DNA of 64,000 nucleotides, from assembly GCF_003385845.1 (NCBI RefSeq), contig NZ_QRDJ01000008.1, positions 186,001 through 250,000 on the forward strand. Reading direction: 5' to 3'. The notes beneath the pieces were generated by a model. The model was not told where the DNA came from and ran no database searches. It worked only from the letters and a program-made list of their open reading frames with translations. Positions 1 to 10,475 of this stretch are shown here, in pieces. This DNA comes from Kushneria indalinina DSM 14324 (GTDB lineage Bacteria; Pseudomonadota; Gammaproteobacteria; Pseudomonadales; Halomonadaceae). Position 1 is the first letter of the stretch. Every line of letters begins with the position of its first letter. The position numbers and the translations under genes are program-made.

Positions 1-1002
1 GCGCGCTACGACACGGCCGTTGAAGTGGGACCGGAAACCGCTGACGAGCAGGGCGAAACGGCCGGTGCCAAAAAGGGCTGGTTTTCGCGCATGCGTCAGG
101 GGCTGGGCAAGACGCGCTCCAACCTGACCGATGGTCTGGCGACGTTGCTGCTGGGTCACAAGGAGATCGACGATGATCTGCTGGAAGAGCTCGAAACGCA
201 GCTCCTGATGGCCGACGTCGGCGTCGCCGCGACCAGCGAGATCATGGAAAATCTGGAAGGGCGCATCTCGAGACGCGAGCTCAAGAACGTCGATGCGCTC
301 TACAAGGCGCTGCAGGAAGAGCTCTCCACGATGCTCGAGCCGGTGGCGAAACCGCTGCGTCTGCCGCCCAAGGGTGAAGGCCCGTTCGTGATTCTGATGG
401 TGGGCGTCAACGGTGTGGGCAAGACCACGACCATCGGCAAGCTGACCCAGCGCTTTCAGCGTCAGGGCCGCAGCGTCATGCTGGCCGCGGGGGATACCTT
501 CCGTGCCGCGGCCGTCGAGCAGCTGCAGGTCTGGGGCGAGCGCAATGACGTACCGGTGATTGCCCAGCACACCGGCGCCGACAGTGCCTCCGTCATCTAT
601 GACGCGGTGTCGGCGGCCAAGGCGCGTGGCATCGATGTCCTGATTGCCGACACGGCCGGGCGATTGCACAACAAGGGCCATCTCATGGATGAGCTCAGCA
701 AGGTGCAGCGCGTCATGGCGCGCCTGGACGCTCAGGCGCCACACGAGGTCATGCTGGTACTCGATGCCGGCACCGGTCAGAACGCGATTTCCCAGGCGGA
801 GACCTTCAATCAGGCGGTGCCGGTGACCGGCATCACCCTGACCAAACTGGACGGTACTGCCAAGGGCGGCATCATCTTTGCCATCGCCAAGCAGCTGGGG
901 ACACCCATCCGCTATATCGGGGTGGGGGAGACGCTGGACGATTTGCGTCCCTTCGAGGCCGAGGATTTTGTCGGGGCACTCTTTGACCGGGATGGCAGCT
1001 GA
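1..1002 (+). CDS. ftsY: Signal recognition particle receptor FtsY, 5' end cut by window edge
   Basis: SRP-receptor GTPase that docks ribosome-nascent chain-SRP complexes at the inner membrane. The reading frame is open from base 1 through a GTG at 25, so the real start, with most of the acidic A domain, lies outside the window. About 333 codons remain, enough for the whole NG domain. Counting from the GTG, the P-loop GVNGVGKTT is at residues 127-135, followed by GDTFRAAA, the G3 motif DTAGR and the G4 motif TKLDG. It is followed 6 bases later by ftsE, the ftsY-ftsE-ftsX-rpoH order common in gammaproteobacteria. Identity is secure; only the N-terminus is missing. Confidence 0.97.
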   Translation, partial: ARYDTAVEVGPETADEQGETAGAKKGWFSRMRQGLGKTRSNLTDGLATLLLGHKEIDDDLLEELETQLLMADVGVAATSEIMENLEGRISRRELKNVDALYKALQEELSTMLEPVAKPLRLPPKGEGPFVILMVGVNGVGKTTTIGKLTQRFQRQGRSVMLAAGDTFRAAAVEQLQVWGERNDVPVIAQHTGADSASVIYDAVSAAKARGIDVLIADTAGRLHNKGHLMDELSKVQRVMARLDAQAPHEVMLVLDAGTGQNAISQAETFNQAVPVTGITLTKLDGTAKGGIIFAIAKQLGTPIRYIGVGETLDDLRPFEAEDFVGALFDRDGS

Positions 1003-1008
1003 TCTCTC

Positions 1009-1683
1009 ATGGCCATGATCGAGTTTGCGCATGTCGGCAAGCGCTATGGCGGTCGTTTCGAGGCGCTGGCGGATCTCAATTTCAACGTGGAACGCGGTGA
1101 GATGGTCTTTCTGACCGGCCACTCCGGTGCCGGGAAGAGCTCGGTGCTGCGCCTTCTCATGGCGCTGGAGCGACCTTCCCGGGGCCGCATTGCTGTGGCC
1201 GGTCATGACATCACGAACCTTCATGTGTCACACATTCCCTTTTATCGGCGCCAGATCGGGGTGGTCTATCAAAACCACCAGCTGCTCTTTGATCGCAGCG
1301 TGTTCGATAACGTGGCGCTGCCGCTGGTCATCCAGGGGGCGACCCCTCAGGATGCCCGGCGCCGCGTGCATGCCGCCCTCGACAAGATCGGACTGCTGCA
1401 CCGTGAAAGGGCGCTGCCTATCGAACTTTCCGGCGGTGAGCAGCAGCGGGTGGGAATCGCGCGGGCCGTTGTGACCAAGCCGGCCATGCTGCTGGCAGAC
1501 GAGCCCACCGGTAACCTGGACCCGCAGCTGTCGGCCGACATCATGCGCCTTTTCGAAGACTTCAATCGCATCGGCACCACGGTGCTGCTGGCCAGTCACG
1601 ATCTGGCGCTGATCGCCCGCCTCAGACACCGGGTGCTCAAGCTGCGCGATGGTCGTCTGATCGGCGATGAGGAGGCCGCATGA
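1009..1683 (+). CDS. ftsE: Cell division ATP-binding protein FtsE
   Basis: ABC-type ATPase that works with FtsX at the division site to activate septal murein hydrolases. The 224-residue protein is full length. Walker A GHSGAGKSS lies at 37-45, the Q-loop at about 88, the signature LSGGEQQRVGIARA at 140-153 and Walker B LLADEP at about 161-166 with the catalytic Glu. Family members often begin MIEF, so the second ATG at 1015 is an alternative start. The stop overlaps the ftsX start as ATGA, indicating translational coupling. Confidence 0.97.
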   Translation: MAMIEFAHVGKRYGGRFEALADLNFNVERGEMVFLTGHSGAGKSSVLRLLMALERPSRGRIAVAGHDITNLHVSHIPFYRRQIGVVYQNHQLLFDRSVFDNVALPLVIQGATPQDARRRVHAALDKIGLLHRERALPIELSGGEQQRVGIARAVVTKPAMLLADEPTGNLDPQLSADIMRLFEDFNRIGTTVLLASHDLALIARLRHRVLKLRDGRLIGDEEAA

Positions 1684-2708
1684 GTCAGAAGCCGCGTCGT
1701 AATCCTCAACAAGACACCGAGAAGCCACATCGCCCGTCTCAGGGCACTGAAAAGTCTCGTCGAGGGGCGCGCTCCCACCAGATTACCTTTGAAAGCCGCA
1801 CCCGCGCCTGGCGGCGCCATCATGGTCAGATGGCCGTGGACAGTCTTTATCGTCTGCGTCGACGACCCCTGTCGACGCTCATGACCATGCTGGCGATTGC
1901 GATTGCCATGGTGCTGCCGGCCAGTCTCTGGCTGGCCCTGGGCAGCGCGCAGCTTTTGGACAGCAATCTGGACGACACTGCCCGCATGACGCTGTATCTG
2001 GACCCGGCGCTTTCCGAGTCGCAGGCCATGGACATTACCGACCAGGTGCGCGGTGAAAGTGACATTGCCTCCACTGAGCTGATCACGGCCGCGGCCGGTC
2101 TGGAAAGCTTCCAGCAGCGTCTGGGCATGAGTGATGCCCTGGCCATGATGGAGGACAATCCGCTGCCGGCGACCATTCTGGTACAGCCGCGCTCGCGTGA
2201 CCCGGACGCTGCGCAGGCGCTGGCCGAACGACTCGGGCAGATCGAGGGTGTGACCGACGCGCGGCTGGACATGGCCTGGCTGGAGCGACTGCGCCAGCTC
2301 AGCGAGCTGGGGCGTCGTGTGGTGCTGGCCTTTGGCGTGCTGTTCGCGCTCGGTGTGCTGCTGGTGGTGGGCAACACCATTCGACTGGCGGTCGAAAGCC
2401 GTCGTCAGGAGATCGAGGTCGTGACCCTGATCGGCGCGACCCATGCCTTTGTGCGCCGTCCCTTTCTTTATGTGGGGGTCTGGTACGGACTGGGCGGCGG
2501 CATACTGGCGCTGCTGTTGCTGACGCTGGGAAGACGCTGGCTGTCGGCCCCCATCGATATGCTGGCCTCCGGATTTGGCAGCCACTTTTCGCTACCGGGC
2601 ATCGGTCTGGGTGGATCGGCTTTGCTTTTGATCTGTAGTACCATGCTGGGTCTTGTCGGGGCATGGCTGGCCGTCAGCCGCCATCTGGCAGAAATCAGCC
2701 CGCGCTGA
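1680..2708 (+). CDS. ftsX: Cell division membrane protein FtsX
   Basis: Membrane partner of FtsE. The 342-residue protein starts at an ATG overlapping the ftsE stop. A basic, Arg/Lys-rich cytoplasmic N-terminus of about 60 residues precedes the first hydrophobic segment (around 70-92). A large periplasmic domain of about 120 residues follows, then three more membrane segments, which is the standard four-helix FtsX topology. In relatives the periplasmic domain binds murein hydrolase activators. The length is close to the E. coli protein (352). No terminator is visible between it and rpoH. Confidence 0.95.
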   Translation: MSQKPRRNPQQDTEKPHRPSQGTEKSRRGARSHQITFESRTRAWRRHHGQMAVDSLYRLRRRPLSTLMTMLAIAIAMVLPASLWLALGSAQLLDSNLDDTARMTLYLDPALSESQAMDITDQVRGESDIASTELITAAAGLESFQQRLGMSDALAMMEDNPLPATILVQPRSRDPDAAQALAERLGQIEGVTDARLDMAWLERLRQLSELGRRVVLAFGVLFALGVLLVVGNTIRLAVESRRQEIEVVTLIGATHAFVRRPFLYVGVWYGLGGGILALLLLTLGRRWLSAPIDMLASGFGSHFSLPGIGLGGSALLLICSTMLGLVGAWLAVSRHLAEISPR

Positions 2709-2773
2709 AATTGTTTAACGCAGGTGTCCGAGAAAAGTCGTCATACGGGCACCAAAGCACCATTACCATGGTC

Positions 2774-2779
2774 TATAAT
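2774..2779 (+). promoter_or_regulatory. Possible -10 element of an rpoH promoter
   Basis: A perfect TATAAT stands 43 bases before the rpoH start codon, inside the 114-base ftsX-rpoH gap. No good -35 hexamer lies at the usual distance, so only the -10 is called. A start about 7 bases downstream would leave a leader of roughly 35-40 bases. Confidence 0.35.
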
Positions 2780-2822
2780 GGTTGATAATTACCAATCAGA
2801 GGCCAGGGGAGACCGTTTGAAC

Positions 2823-3695
2823 ATGAGTACCAGTCTTCAACCTATTGGTCATCTTTCGCCGGGCAATGACCTGAACGGCTATATTCAGGCCGTTAATCGT
2901 ATTCCCGTACTGACCGTGGACGAGGAGAAGGATCTCGCCACGCGCTTGCATGCTGACAGTGACATTGAAGCCGCCCGTCGCCTTGTCATGTCGCATCTGA
3001 GATTCGTGGTCCATATCGCACGCAGCTATTCCGGTTACGGTCTGCCGCAGGCGGATCTGATTCAGGAAGGCAACGTGGGTCTGATGAAGGCCGTCAAGCG
3101 CTTCGATCCGGCTCAGGGGGTACGACTGGTATCCTTTGCCGTGCACTGGATCAAGGCCGAGATTCACGAGTTCGTGCTGCGCAACTGGCGCATCGTCAAG
3201 GTGGCGACCACCAAGGCGCAGCGCAAGCTGTTCTTTAACCTGCGCAGCGCCAAAAAGCGTCTGTCATGGCTGAACAACGATGAAGTGGATGCCATCGCGC
3301 AGGATCTGGACGTCAAGCCGGAAGCGGTACGCGAGATGGAAGGGCGCCTGTCGGCCTTTGATGCCGGCTTTGATCCCGCGCCCGGCAGCGAGGATGACGA
3401 GCAGAGCTATCAATCGCCGTCGCAGTATCTGGAAGACGGCCGCTCCGACCCGGCGCTGTCGCTGGAAGAGTCCGACTGGCAGGACCGCTCCTCGCAGCAG
3501 CTGCGCGAAGCGCTGGCAAGGCTCGATGATCGCTCACGCGATATTCTGCAGCGCCGCTGGCTGGCCGAGCAGAAATCGACCCTGCATGAGCTTGCCGATA
3601 CCTATGGGGTGTCTGCCGAACGTATTCGACAGCTTGAAAAGAATGCCATGAAAAAACTCAAACAGGCGATCGGGGAATCCACCGAGGCGGCCTGA
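2823..3695 (+). CDS. rpoH: RNA polymerase heat-shock sigma factor RpoH (sigma-32)
   Basis: Alternative sigma factor for heat-shock promoters. The start at ATG 2823 gives 290 residues beginning MSTSLQP, aligning with family N-termini, and is preceded by AGGGGAG at 2805-2811; the frame is open further upstream but that part is not family-like. Region 2 ([27 protein letters not shown]) and the RpoH-specific box QRKLFFNLR at about 133-141 are present, as is the C-terminal helix-turn-helix ([18 protein letters not shown]). It follows ftsYEX as in E. coli. A strong intrinsic terminator ends the transcript. Thermosensor structure around the start is likely by family analogy but was not modelled. Confidence 0.96.
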   Translation: MSTSLQPIGHLSPGNDLNGYIQAVNRIPVLTVDEEKDLATRLHADSDIEAARRLVMSHLRFVVHIARSYSGYGLPQADLIQEGNVGLMKAVKRFDPAQGVRLVSFAVHWIKAEIHEFVLRNWRIVKVATTKAQRKLFFNLRSAKKRLSWLNNDEVDAIAQDLDVKPEAVREMEGRLSAFDAGFDPAPGSEDDEQSYQSPSQYLEDGRSDPALSLEESDWQDRSSQQLREALARLDDRSRDILQRRWLAEQKSTLHELADTYGVSAERIRQLEKNAMKKLKQAIGESTEAA

Positions 3696-3747
3696 GCAAT
3701 GGCATTGCTGTTCTCATACTAAAGATGGTTTTTGACGCTAAAGATGA

Positions 3748-3775
3748 CCCCGGGCTCCCAAGGCCCGGGGTTTTT
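3748..3775 (+). terminator. Intrinsic terminator after rpoH
   Basis: CCCCGGGC (3748-3755) pairs with GCCCGGGG (3763-3770) around a 7-base loop and is followed by five T residues (3771-3775). Confidence 0.92.
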
Positions 3776-3846
3776 GCTATATGGTTGGGCATCATGAAAA
3801 AAAATGATGTTGAATGAAATGGATTATTTTAATTCATTTTTATCGA

Positions 3847-3852
3847 TATAAT
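3847..3852 (+). promoter_or_regulatory. Possible -10 of the EAL gene promoter
   Basis: TATAAT at 3847-3852 sits in a distinctly AT-rich stretch (about 3775-3855) just before the EAL protein gene. A weak -35 (TTATTT at 3824-3829) is 17 bases upstream. The start codon is about 29 bases downstream. Confidence 0.45.
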
Positions 3853-3880
3853 TCTCTGTCGCTGTCATGAGCGCTGATCG

Positions 3881-5386
3881 ATGTTTAGCCCTGCCTTCTT
3901 TTGCAAATCACCAGAGACGGTGCCCCATGCGCCACGATCCCTGGTCACCCTGCATCACTGCCTGATAGGCCTTTCCCTGGTCATCACCTGTCTACTGTGG
4001 TGGGGAAAGCACATGGATGCCGGCAGGCTGGCCCTGGGACTGCTGTTCTGGCTCTGGAGTCTGCAGCAGGGAATGAAGCTGGTGTTGAATGGGTGTCAGC
4101 GCTCCGGACGCCAATGCGTGGCGTCCGTGGATGGCGATCAACTGATCAGTGGATTTTCCGGGGTGGTGTACTGTTATTGCCCGCTACAGCAGCAGTATTG
4201 CTATCGAGCGAACGTGTCCGCTTCGGTCAAGGGACTCTCGCACCGGGCCTGCCAGCTGACCATCAGGGCCTTTGACGCCATGGTGCATCCCGAGGATCGG
4301 GCCTCCCTGCAGCGTGCTCGACGTCTTGCCCTGCACCGGGGATATTTTGAACATACCTACCGTTTGATTCATGGCACGTCCGTACAGCGGGTGCTGGACC
4401 GGGGCATCGTCCTGCGTCGCGGCGGCAAGCCCGAATGCCACGGCCTTTTGATGGACATCAGTCAGCTTGAGGAAGTCGGCGCGGCCCCGGGAGATGTCGA
4501 AAAGGAAATGGAGGCGGATGCCACGGTTCCTGTGACGGATAACGAAGACGCCTGCGGCGAGGTGTCCGGTCTCGGAGAGACGCCGTTTGCCGACCCGTTT
4601 CCTTTTGCAGAGACGTTGCGTCAGGCGCTGGCCGGCAGGCAGCTACGTCTGGTCTACCAGCCTCAGGTGCATGGTCATGATCAGCGCCTCGCCGGCCTTG
4701 AGGCCCTTTTGAGGTGGCATCACCCCACCCGGGGCAATATTCCACCGTCGTGCTTTATTCCCGTGGCCGAATCGATGGGGCTCATGCCGACGCTGGGCAA
4801 CTGGATCATCGAGGAGGCCTGCCGACAGATCAGCCACTGGCGTAAGCAGGGTTATCGTGTACCGCCCGTGGCGATCAATGTGTCCGTGCTGCAGCTGGAT
4901 GGAACATTGTTGACCCATGTTACCGGTGTGCTGGACAGATACGGGCTGGAAGGGGCCTGTCTGGAATTCGAGATCACCGAAAGTCGGCTGATGCAGAATT
5001 TTGACGAGTGCGTGCATGTCATCTCAAAACTGCGCCGGCAGGGCATTCGAATCTCGCTGGACGATTTTGGCACCGGCTACTCGTCGCTGGACAAGCTGGC
5101 GCTGCTGCCGCTGGATCGGCTCAAGCTGGACAGAAGCTTCGTGACGGCACTGACCAGTACCCACCACGGCTATCATGTGATCGAGGCCATCGTGCGACTG
5201 GCGCACGCCTTGCGACTCTCGGTCGTGGCAGAAGGGGTAGAGACACGACCACAGCAGCATCTACTCAACGAGCTGGGGTGTGAGATTCTACAGGGCTATC
5301 TGTTTGGTGCCGGGATCGAGGCTGATATGGTCATCAGGTATCTGCGCCGTGACGGGGTGTTTGCGAAGATCCAGCCTCTGCCATGA
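3881..5386 (+). CDS. Membrane PAS-EAL cyclic-di-GMP phosphodiesterase
   Basis: Predicted enzyme that hydrolyses cyclic-di-GMP to pGpG. In 501 residues there are two hydrophobic segments (about 21-41 and 47-68), a PAS-like domain (about 84-197, ending in MDISQLEE), a short acidic linker and an EAL domain (about 242-495). The EAL core looks intact: LEALLRW (Glu at 274), INVS, EITES, DDFGTGYSSL, KLDRSF, AEGVE and LQGY. There is no GGDEF domain, so it should be a dedicated phosphodiesterase. No clear ribosome-binding site precedes ATG 3881. Its last 53 bases overlap the convergent slmA tail. The PAS signal is unknown. Confidence 0.9.
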   Translation: MFSPAFFCKSPETVPHAPRSLVTLHHCLIGLSLVITCLLWWGKHMDAGRLALGLLFWLWSLQQGMKLVLNGCQRSGRQCVASVDGDQLISGFSGVVYCYCPLQQQYCYRANVSASVKGLSHRACQLTIRAFDAMVHPEDRASLQRARRLALHRGYFEHTYRLIHGTSVQRVLDRGIVLRRGGKPECHGLLMDISQLEEVGAAPGDVEKEMEADATVPVTDNEDACGEVSGLGETPFADPFPFAETLRQALAGRQLRLVYQPQVHGHDQRLAGLEALLRWHHPTRGNIPPSCFIPVAESMGLMPTLGNWIIEEACRQISHWRKQGYRVPPVAINVSVLQLDGTLLTHVTGVLDRYGLEGACLEFEITESRLMQNFDECVHVISKLRRQGIRISLDDFGTGYSSLDKLALLPLDRLKLDRSFVTALTSTHHGYHVIEAIVRLAHALRLSVVAEGVETRPQQHLLNELGCEILQGYLFGAGIEADMVIRYLRRDGVFAKIQPLP

Positions 5387-5972
5387 GATGGGCGCTCAAA
5401 AGCTGCCATTGATCTTCCCAGTGTTTCTGGGGCGAGTGACGAAACCCGCTTCTGACGTATTGACCGATACGTCCTTCGGCGGTCGCCATGAGCAGATTGG
5501 CCAGGGCTGATACGCCGATGGCGGGGCGGTAGTGCTGTTCGATTTCACCGGTGCGAAGCACCTGCTTGAGCTGCGTTTCCAGGCGCTCGAAAAGCTGGCC
5601 CATGCGGTTCTGCAGGCGCTCGTGTTCGCCGGTCAGGGCCTCCCCGGTCATAATGCGACACAGCCCGGGGTTCTTGTCGGCAAAGATCAGCAGCAGCGTC
5701 AGGATACGCTGACAGCGTTCATCGACATCGCCCGGTTCACTGATAATCAGCGTGACACGCTCGAAAAGCGTCTGCTCGATATATTCGATCAACGCCTCGT
5801 ACATGCGCGTCTTGCTGGGGAAGTGGCGATAAAGGGCCGCTTCCGAGACCCCTACCTCACGTGCCAGCGCTGCGGTCGTGATGCGCTGACCCCGCCCCTG
5901 TTCCAGCATCCGCGCCAGCGCCTGAAGGATCTGGTCGCGTCGCGAGAGTTTTTGTTCCCTGGTCATGGCCAT
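5334..5972 (-). CDS. slmA: Nucleoid occlusion factor SlmA (TetR family)
   Basis: DNA-binding antagonist of FtsZ assembly that protects the nucleoid from septation. The N-terminal helix-turn-helix (ITTAALAREVGVSEAALY, then RHFPSKTRMYEALIEYIE) closely matches E. coli SlmA, and the NPGLCRIMTGEAL region is also family-like. I chose ATG 5972 (MAMTREQK), giving 212 residues. An in-frame ATG at 6020 would add a 16-residue Gly/Arg-rich extension. It lies directly downstream of argB as in pseudomonads. The C-terminus runs about a dozen residues past the E. coli length and overlaps the convergent EAL gene. Confidence 0.93.
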   Translation of the reverse strand: MAMTREQKLSRRDQILQALARMLEQGRGQRITTAALAREVGVSEAALYRHFPSKTRMYEALIEYIEQTLFERVTLIISEPGDVDERCQRILTLLLIFADKNPGLCRIMTGEALTGEHERLQNRMGQLFERLETQLKQVLRTGEIEQHYRPAIGVSALANLLMATAEGRIGQYVRSGFRHSPQKHWEDQWQLLSAHLMAEAGSSQTPRHGADT

Positions 5973-6049
5973 CTTTTTTGATCCGCCTGCCGGGGTGCCA
6001 GGGCGGCCTCTGGCACCCATGAATGAATGCTCACCCGTTGCGTGTGGCC

Positions 6050-7009
<960 letters not shown>

Positions 7010-7097
7010 TCAGGCCTTCCTGTCACGAATGCGATTGTGAGGAGCCCCGGTCCGGCGCAATGCGTATTGGCCCGGGGCGAACCAGCCCCCTGGAAGA

Positions 7098-8480
7098 TCA
7101 GAAGGTCAGGGTAATGTCCGGGGCAACGGCCAGCAGCGCCTGACGAAAGCGGTCCTGAATGCGCTCAAGCGCCTCCCGGGATTTGCCTTCAAAGCGAAAC
7201 ACCAGCATGGGCGTGGTGTTGGAGGCGCGGCACAGCCCCCAGCTGTCCGGATAATCCACGCGAATGCCGTCCAGTGTCGTTCGGGTGGCCTGTGCGCCGA
7301 AATCGGTCTCGGTAATAAAGCGTTTGACGATATCGAACTTGTTATCATCGGTCACGGGCACGTTGATCTCGGCGGTGCTCGCATCCTGAGGAAACTGGCT
7401 GAAGTACTGATCGGCATCGCCTGGCTGGCGCGACAGGATCTCCAGCAGCCGTGCGGCGGCGTAAATACCGTCGTCAAAACCGTACCAGCGCTCCTGAAAG
7501 AAGATGTGGCCGCTCATTTCACCGGCCAGCGCCGCGCCGGTTTCCTTCATGCGTGCCTTGATCAGCGAGTGACCGGTGTACCACATCTCGGGGGTGCCGC
7601 CGCCATCCTCGATGATCGACACCAGGTTGCCGGTGCTCTTGATGTCGAAAATGATGCGCGCGCCGGGCTGGCGCTCCAGCAGGTCCCGGGCAAAGCCCAT
7701 CAGCAGACGATCGGGGTAGATGATCTCTCCAGAGGGGGTCACCACACCGACCCGGTCGCCGTCACCGTCAAAGGCCAGCCCGATGTCGGCGCCGGTCTCT
7801 TTCACCTTTTCAATCAGGTCCGTCAGGTTTTCAAACTTGCCCGGGTCCGGATGGTGATTCGGAAAGCGCCCGTCGATCTCTTCAAACAGCGGCGTCACCC
7901 TGGCCCCCAGGCGGCGGATCAGTTCCGGCCCCAGCTCGCCGGTCACGCCGTTGCCGCAGTCCACCACGGCGTGCAGCGGTCGCTCGAGTACGACATCGTC
8001 AAGGATGCGATTCAGGTAGGCGCCACGGATATCGTGTTCGCGGCAGCTGCCTTCCCCGGAGGTCAGATCGCCCTGCTCGATACGCCGATAGAGGCTTGTG
8101 ATGTCGTCCCGCGACAGGGCGTGGCCGCCCAGCACCACCTTGAAGCCGTTGTAGTTCGACGGGTTGTGGCTGCCGGTGACCGCCACGCCCGAAGTGATGC
8201 CGTCCAGCACGTGGGTGGCAAAGTAAAGCACCGGCGTGGGCACCATGCCGATGTCCACCACCTCACAGCCGGCGGCGCAAAGCCCCTCGATCAGGGCCGC
8301 CGACAGCGTCGGGCCGGAGAGTCGGCCGTCACGCCCCACGGCGATGCCCTTTTCCCCGCGGGCGAGCGCTTCACTGCCGATGGCCTGGCCAATCAGGCGT
8401 ACGGTGTCGGGGGTGAGCTGTTCGTCGACCACGCCGCGAATGTCGTAGGCGCGAAAGATGGCGGCACTTACCTGTGTCAT
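7098..8480 (-). CDS. algC: Phosphomannomutase/phosphoglucomutase AlgC
   Basis: Interconverts 6- and 1-phosphates of mannose and glucose for exopolysaccharide and LPS precursors. The start at ATG 8480 (MTQVSAAIFRAYDIRG), preceded by AGGAAT, gives 460 residues, close to P. aeruginosa AlgC; frame further upstream overlaps dut and is not family-like. The phosphoserine loop TGSHNPSNYNG has Ser at 104, the metal site DGDGDR is at 238-243 and the sugar-specificity loop GEMSGH at about 319-324. It is part of the coaBC-dut-algC-argB-slmA run, which is probably co-transcribed. Confidence 0.95.
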   Translation of the reverse strand: MTQVSAAIFRAYDIRGVVDEQLTPDTVRLIGQAIGSEALARGEKGIAVGRDGRLSGPTLSAALIEGLCAAGCEVVDIGMVPTPVLYFATHVLDGITSGVAVTGSHNPSNYNGFKVVLGGHALSRDDITSLYRRIEQGDLTSGEGSCREHDIRGAYLNRILDDVVLERPLHAVVDCGNGVTGELGPELIRRLGARVTPLFEEIDGRFPNHHPDPGKFENLTDLIEKVKETGADIGLAFDGDGDRVGVVTPSGEIIYPDRLLMGFARDLLERQPGARIIFDIKSTGNLVSIIEDGGGTPEMWYTGHSLIKARMKETGAALAGEMSGHIFFQERWYGFDDGIYAAARLLEILSRQPGDADQYFSQFPQDASTAEINVPVTDDNKFDIVKRFITETDFGAQATRTTLDGIRVDYPDSWGLCRASNTTPMLVFRFEGKSREALERIQDRFRQALLAVAPDITLTF

Positions 8481-8508
8481 GAAAAGATTCCTGTTGTAGG
8501 CGCCAGCG

Positions 8509-8997
8509 TCAGTGTCGCCCCGAATGGCCGAAGCCGCCGGCACCACGACTCTCGGCGTTATCATCGTCATCGGGCGTGAACTCATCCACAACCTCAAGCT
8601 CGGCCTGAATCACCGGCACCAGCACGTACTGGGCGATGCGCTCGAACGGCTCAAGGGTGACGCGCTCCTGGCCGCGGTTCCAGACCGAGATCATCAGCTC
8701 GCCCTGATAGTCGGCGTCGATCAGACCAACCAGATTGCCCAGCACGATACCGCGCTTGTGACCCAGCCCCGAGCGCGGCAGGATCATGCCGGCCCAGGCT
8801 GGATTGGCAATATGGACAGCGAGCCCCGTGCGGACCAGCTCGCAGTCGCCGGGGGCGAGCGTCAGCGGTTCATCCAGCAGGGCGCGCAGGTCCATGCCGG
8901 CGCTGCCGCGTGTGGCGTAATGGGGTAGAGGGTATTCGCGTACCCGTTCATCAAGAATTCTGACCTGCAGGCGTGGCCGGTCGGCAAGGGCAGTCAT
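8509..8997 (-). CDS. dut: dUTP diphosphatase
   Basis: Hydrolyses dUTP to dUMP and pyrophosphate, limiting uracil misincorporation and feeding dTMP synthesis. The 162-residue trimeric dUTPase contains all five motifs: [42 protein letters not shown] and the C-terminal [11 protein letters not shown]. Its ATG overlaps the coaBC stop in an ATGA, indicating coupling. An acidic DDDDNAES segment precedes the last motif. Confidence 0.97.
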   Translation of the reverse strand: MTALADRPRLQVRILDERVREYPLPHYATRGSAGMDLRALLDEPLTLAPGDCELVRTGLAVHIANPAWAGMILPRSGLGHKRGIVLGNLVGLIDADYQGELMISVWNRGQERVTLEPFERIAQYVLVPVIQAELEVVDEFTPDDDDNAESRGAGGFGHSGRH

Positions 8998-10355
8998 GGG
9001 GCAACAGGGCTCCGCGTTGGTTGATGCGCCTGAAAAAGGGGCAGCAGGTACTCAAAAAGGGCGCGCGCCAGATCCTGCTTGGGGCGCGGCGACAGCGTAT
9101 ACGAGGCGACCGGATCTTCCGGCCCGTTGGGCACGAGATGATACAGCACGGCGGCGTTGTCATCGGCGCCAAAGCCCAGGTTGGGCGCGGCCACGTCATT
9201 GGCCACGATCAGATCCAGGCGCTTGCGCACGAGCTTGTCGTGGGCGTGGCGGGCAAGCTCCCGGGTTTCGGCGGCAAAGCCCACCGTGAAGGGCGGGTCT
9301 TCACGATGCGTAACGGCGGCAATAATGTCCGGGTTCTCGACCAGATTCAGCGTCAGGTCGGGACTGCCGGGCACCTTCTTGAGCTTGTGCTCGGCCACCT
9401 CTGCCAGACGATAGTCCGCGACCGCCGCACAGCCGATGAAGATATCGCAGCTTGGCAGCGTGGCGTTCACGGCCTCCAGCATCTCCACGGCGCTGATCAC
9501 ATCGGTGCGCGTGATGCCTTCGGGGGTGGCAAGCGATACCGGCCCGGCAATCAGGGTCACGTGAGCCCCCAGATCACGGGCCGCCTCGGCCAGCGCAAAG
9601 CCCATCTTTCCCGAGCTGTGATTGGAGAGATAGCGCACCGGGTCGATCGCCTCGCGGGTGGGACCGGCCGTGATCACGACGTGGCGTCCGGCGAGGGCGC
9701 CGGGAGTCGCATCGTTGCTGGCCGCCATGAAGGCATCGGTCGCGGGGGCGTGATCATCATGCTCGGGCGTGGTATCCAGCGGCAGCATGCCGGGAGCGGG
9801 CGCCTGCCCCGAAAGAGCCGCTTCAAGTTCGGCGACAATGTCTTCCGGTTCCAGCATGCGCCCGCCGCCGACATCGCCGCAGGCCTGCTCGCCGGCATCC
9901 GGGCCCAGCTGTTGCCAGCCCATGTCGACAAGCGTGGCGGCGTTGCGCAGGCTGGCAGGATGCGACCACATGGCCTGGTTCATGGCCGGTGCCAGCAGAC
10001 AGCGCGCCCGGGTGGCCAGACACAGGGTGGTGAGCAGGTCATCGGCCATGCCGGCGGCCAGACGGGCCATCAGATCGGCGGTGGCCGGGGCAATCAGCAC
10101 GATATCGGCCCATTTGGCCAGCTCGATGTGGCCCATGCCGGCCTCGGCCTGCGGGTCCAGCAGCGAGGTGCGCACCTCTTCGCCGGTCAGGGCCTGCAGC
10201 GTCAGCGGGGTGATAAAGGCCTGGGCGCCCTCGGTCATGACCACTCGAACCTCGGCACCGGCCTTTTTCAAAAGGCGTGCCAGCACCGCACTCTTGTAGG
10301 CCGCGATGCCGGCACTGATGCCTAAAACGATGCGTTGACCAGCCAGTCGTGACAT
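8994..10355 (-). CDS. coaBC: Bifunctional phosphopantothenoylcysteine decarboxylase/synthetase CoaBC
   Basis: Joins cysteine to 4'-phosphopantothenate and decarboxylates the product in coenzyme A synthesis. The start at ATG 10355 ([16 protein letters not shown]), with GGAG six bases upstream, gives 453 residues. The CoaC half has [20 protein letters not shown] and APAMNQAMW; the CoaB half has [27 protein letters not shown] and KLKK. The join between the halves holds a Pro/Asp/His/Ala-rich linker of about 40 residues, making the protein longer than the E. coli enzyme (about 406). It is the first gene of the minus-strand run. Confidence 0.96.
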   Translation of the reverse strand: MSRLAGQRIVLGISAGIAAYKSAVLARLLKKAGAEVRVVMTEGAQAFITPLTLQALTGEEVRTSLLDPQAEAGMGHIELAKWADIVLIAPATADLMARLAAGMADDLLTTLCLATRARCLLAPAMNQAMWSHPASLRNAATLVDMGWQQLGPDAGEQACGDVGGGRMLEPEDIVAELEAALSGQAPAPGMLPLDTTPEHDDHAPATDAFMAASNDATPGALAGRHVVITAGPTREAIDPVRYLSNHSSGKMGFALAEAARDLGAHVTLIAGPVSLATPEGITRTDVISAVEMLEAVNATLPSCDIFIGCAAVADYRLAEVAEHKLKKVPGSPDLTLNLVENPDIIAAVTHREDPPFTVGFAAETRELARHAHDKLVRKRLDLIVANDVAAPNLGFGADDNAAVLYHLVPNGPEDPVASYTLSPRPKQDLARALFEYLLPLFQAHQPTRSPVAP

Positions 10356-10475
10356 GCAGGGCTCCATTGGCATAACGGAAATCAAGGGGATGCTACCTTA
10401 CCACTGCGCGCCTGACGTGCGTAGCATCAGGCAAGCCCGTAACAACCACAATGAATGCTTGAAAAGGACACTGCC

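Noticed and set aside
2724-2822. N-terminal extension of RpoH from a GTG at 2724
   Set aside because: It would cross the probable promoter and has no similarity to RpoH N-termini; ATG 2823 has the ribosome-binding site.
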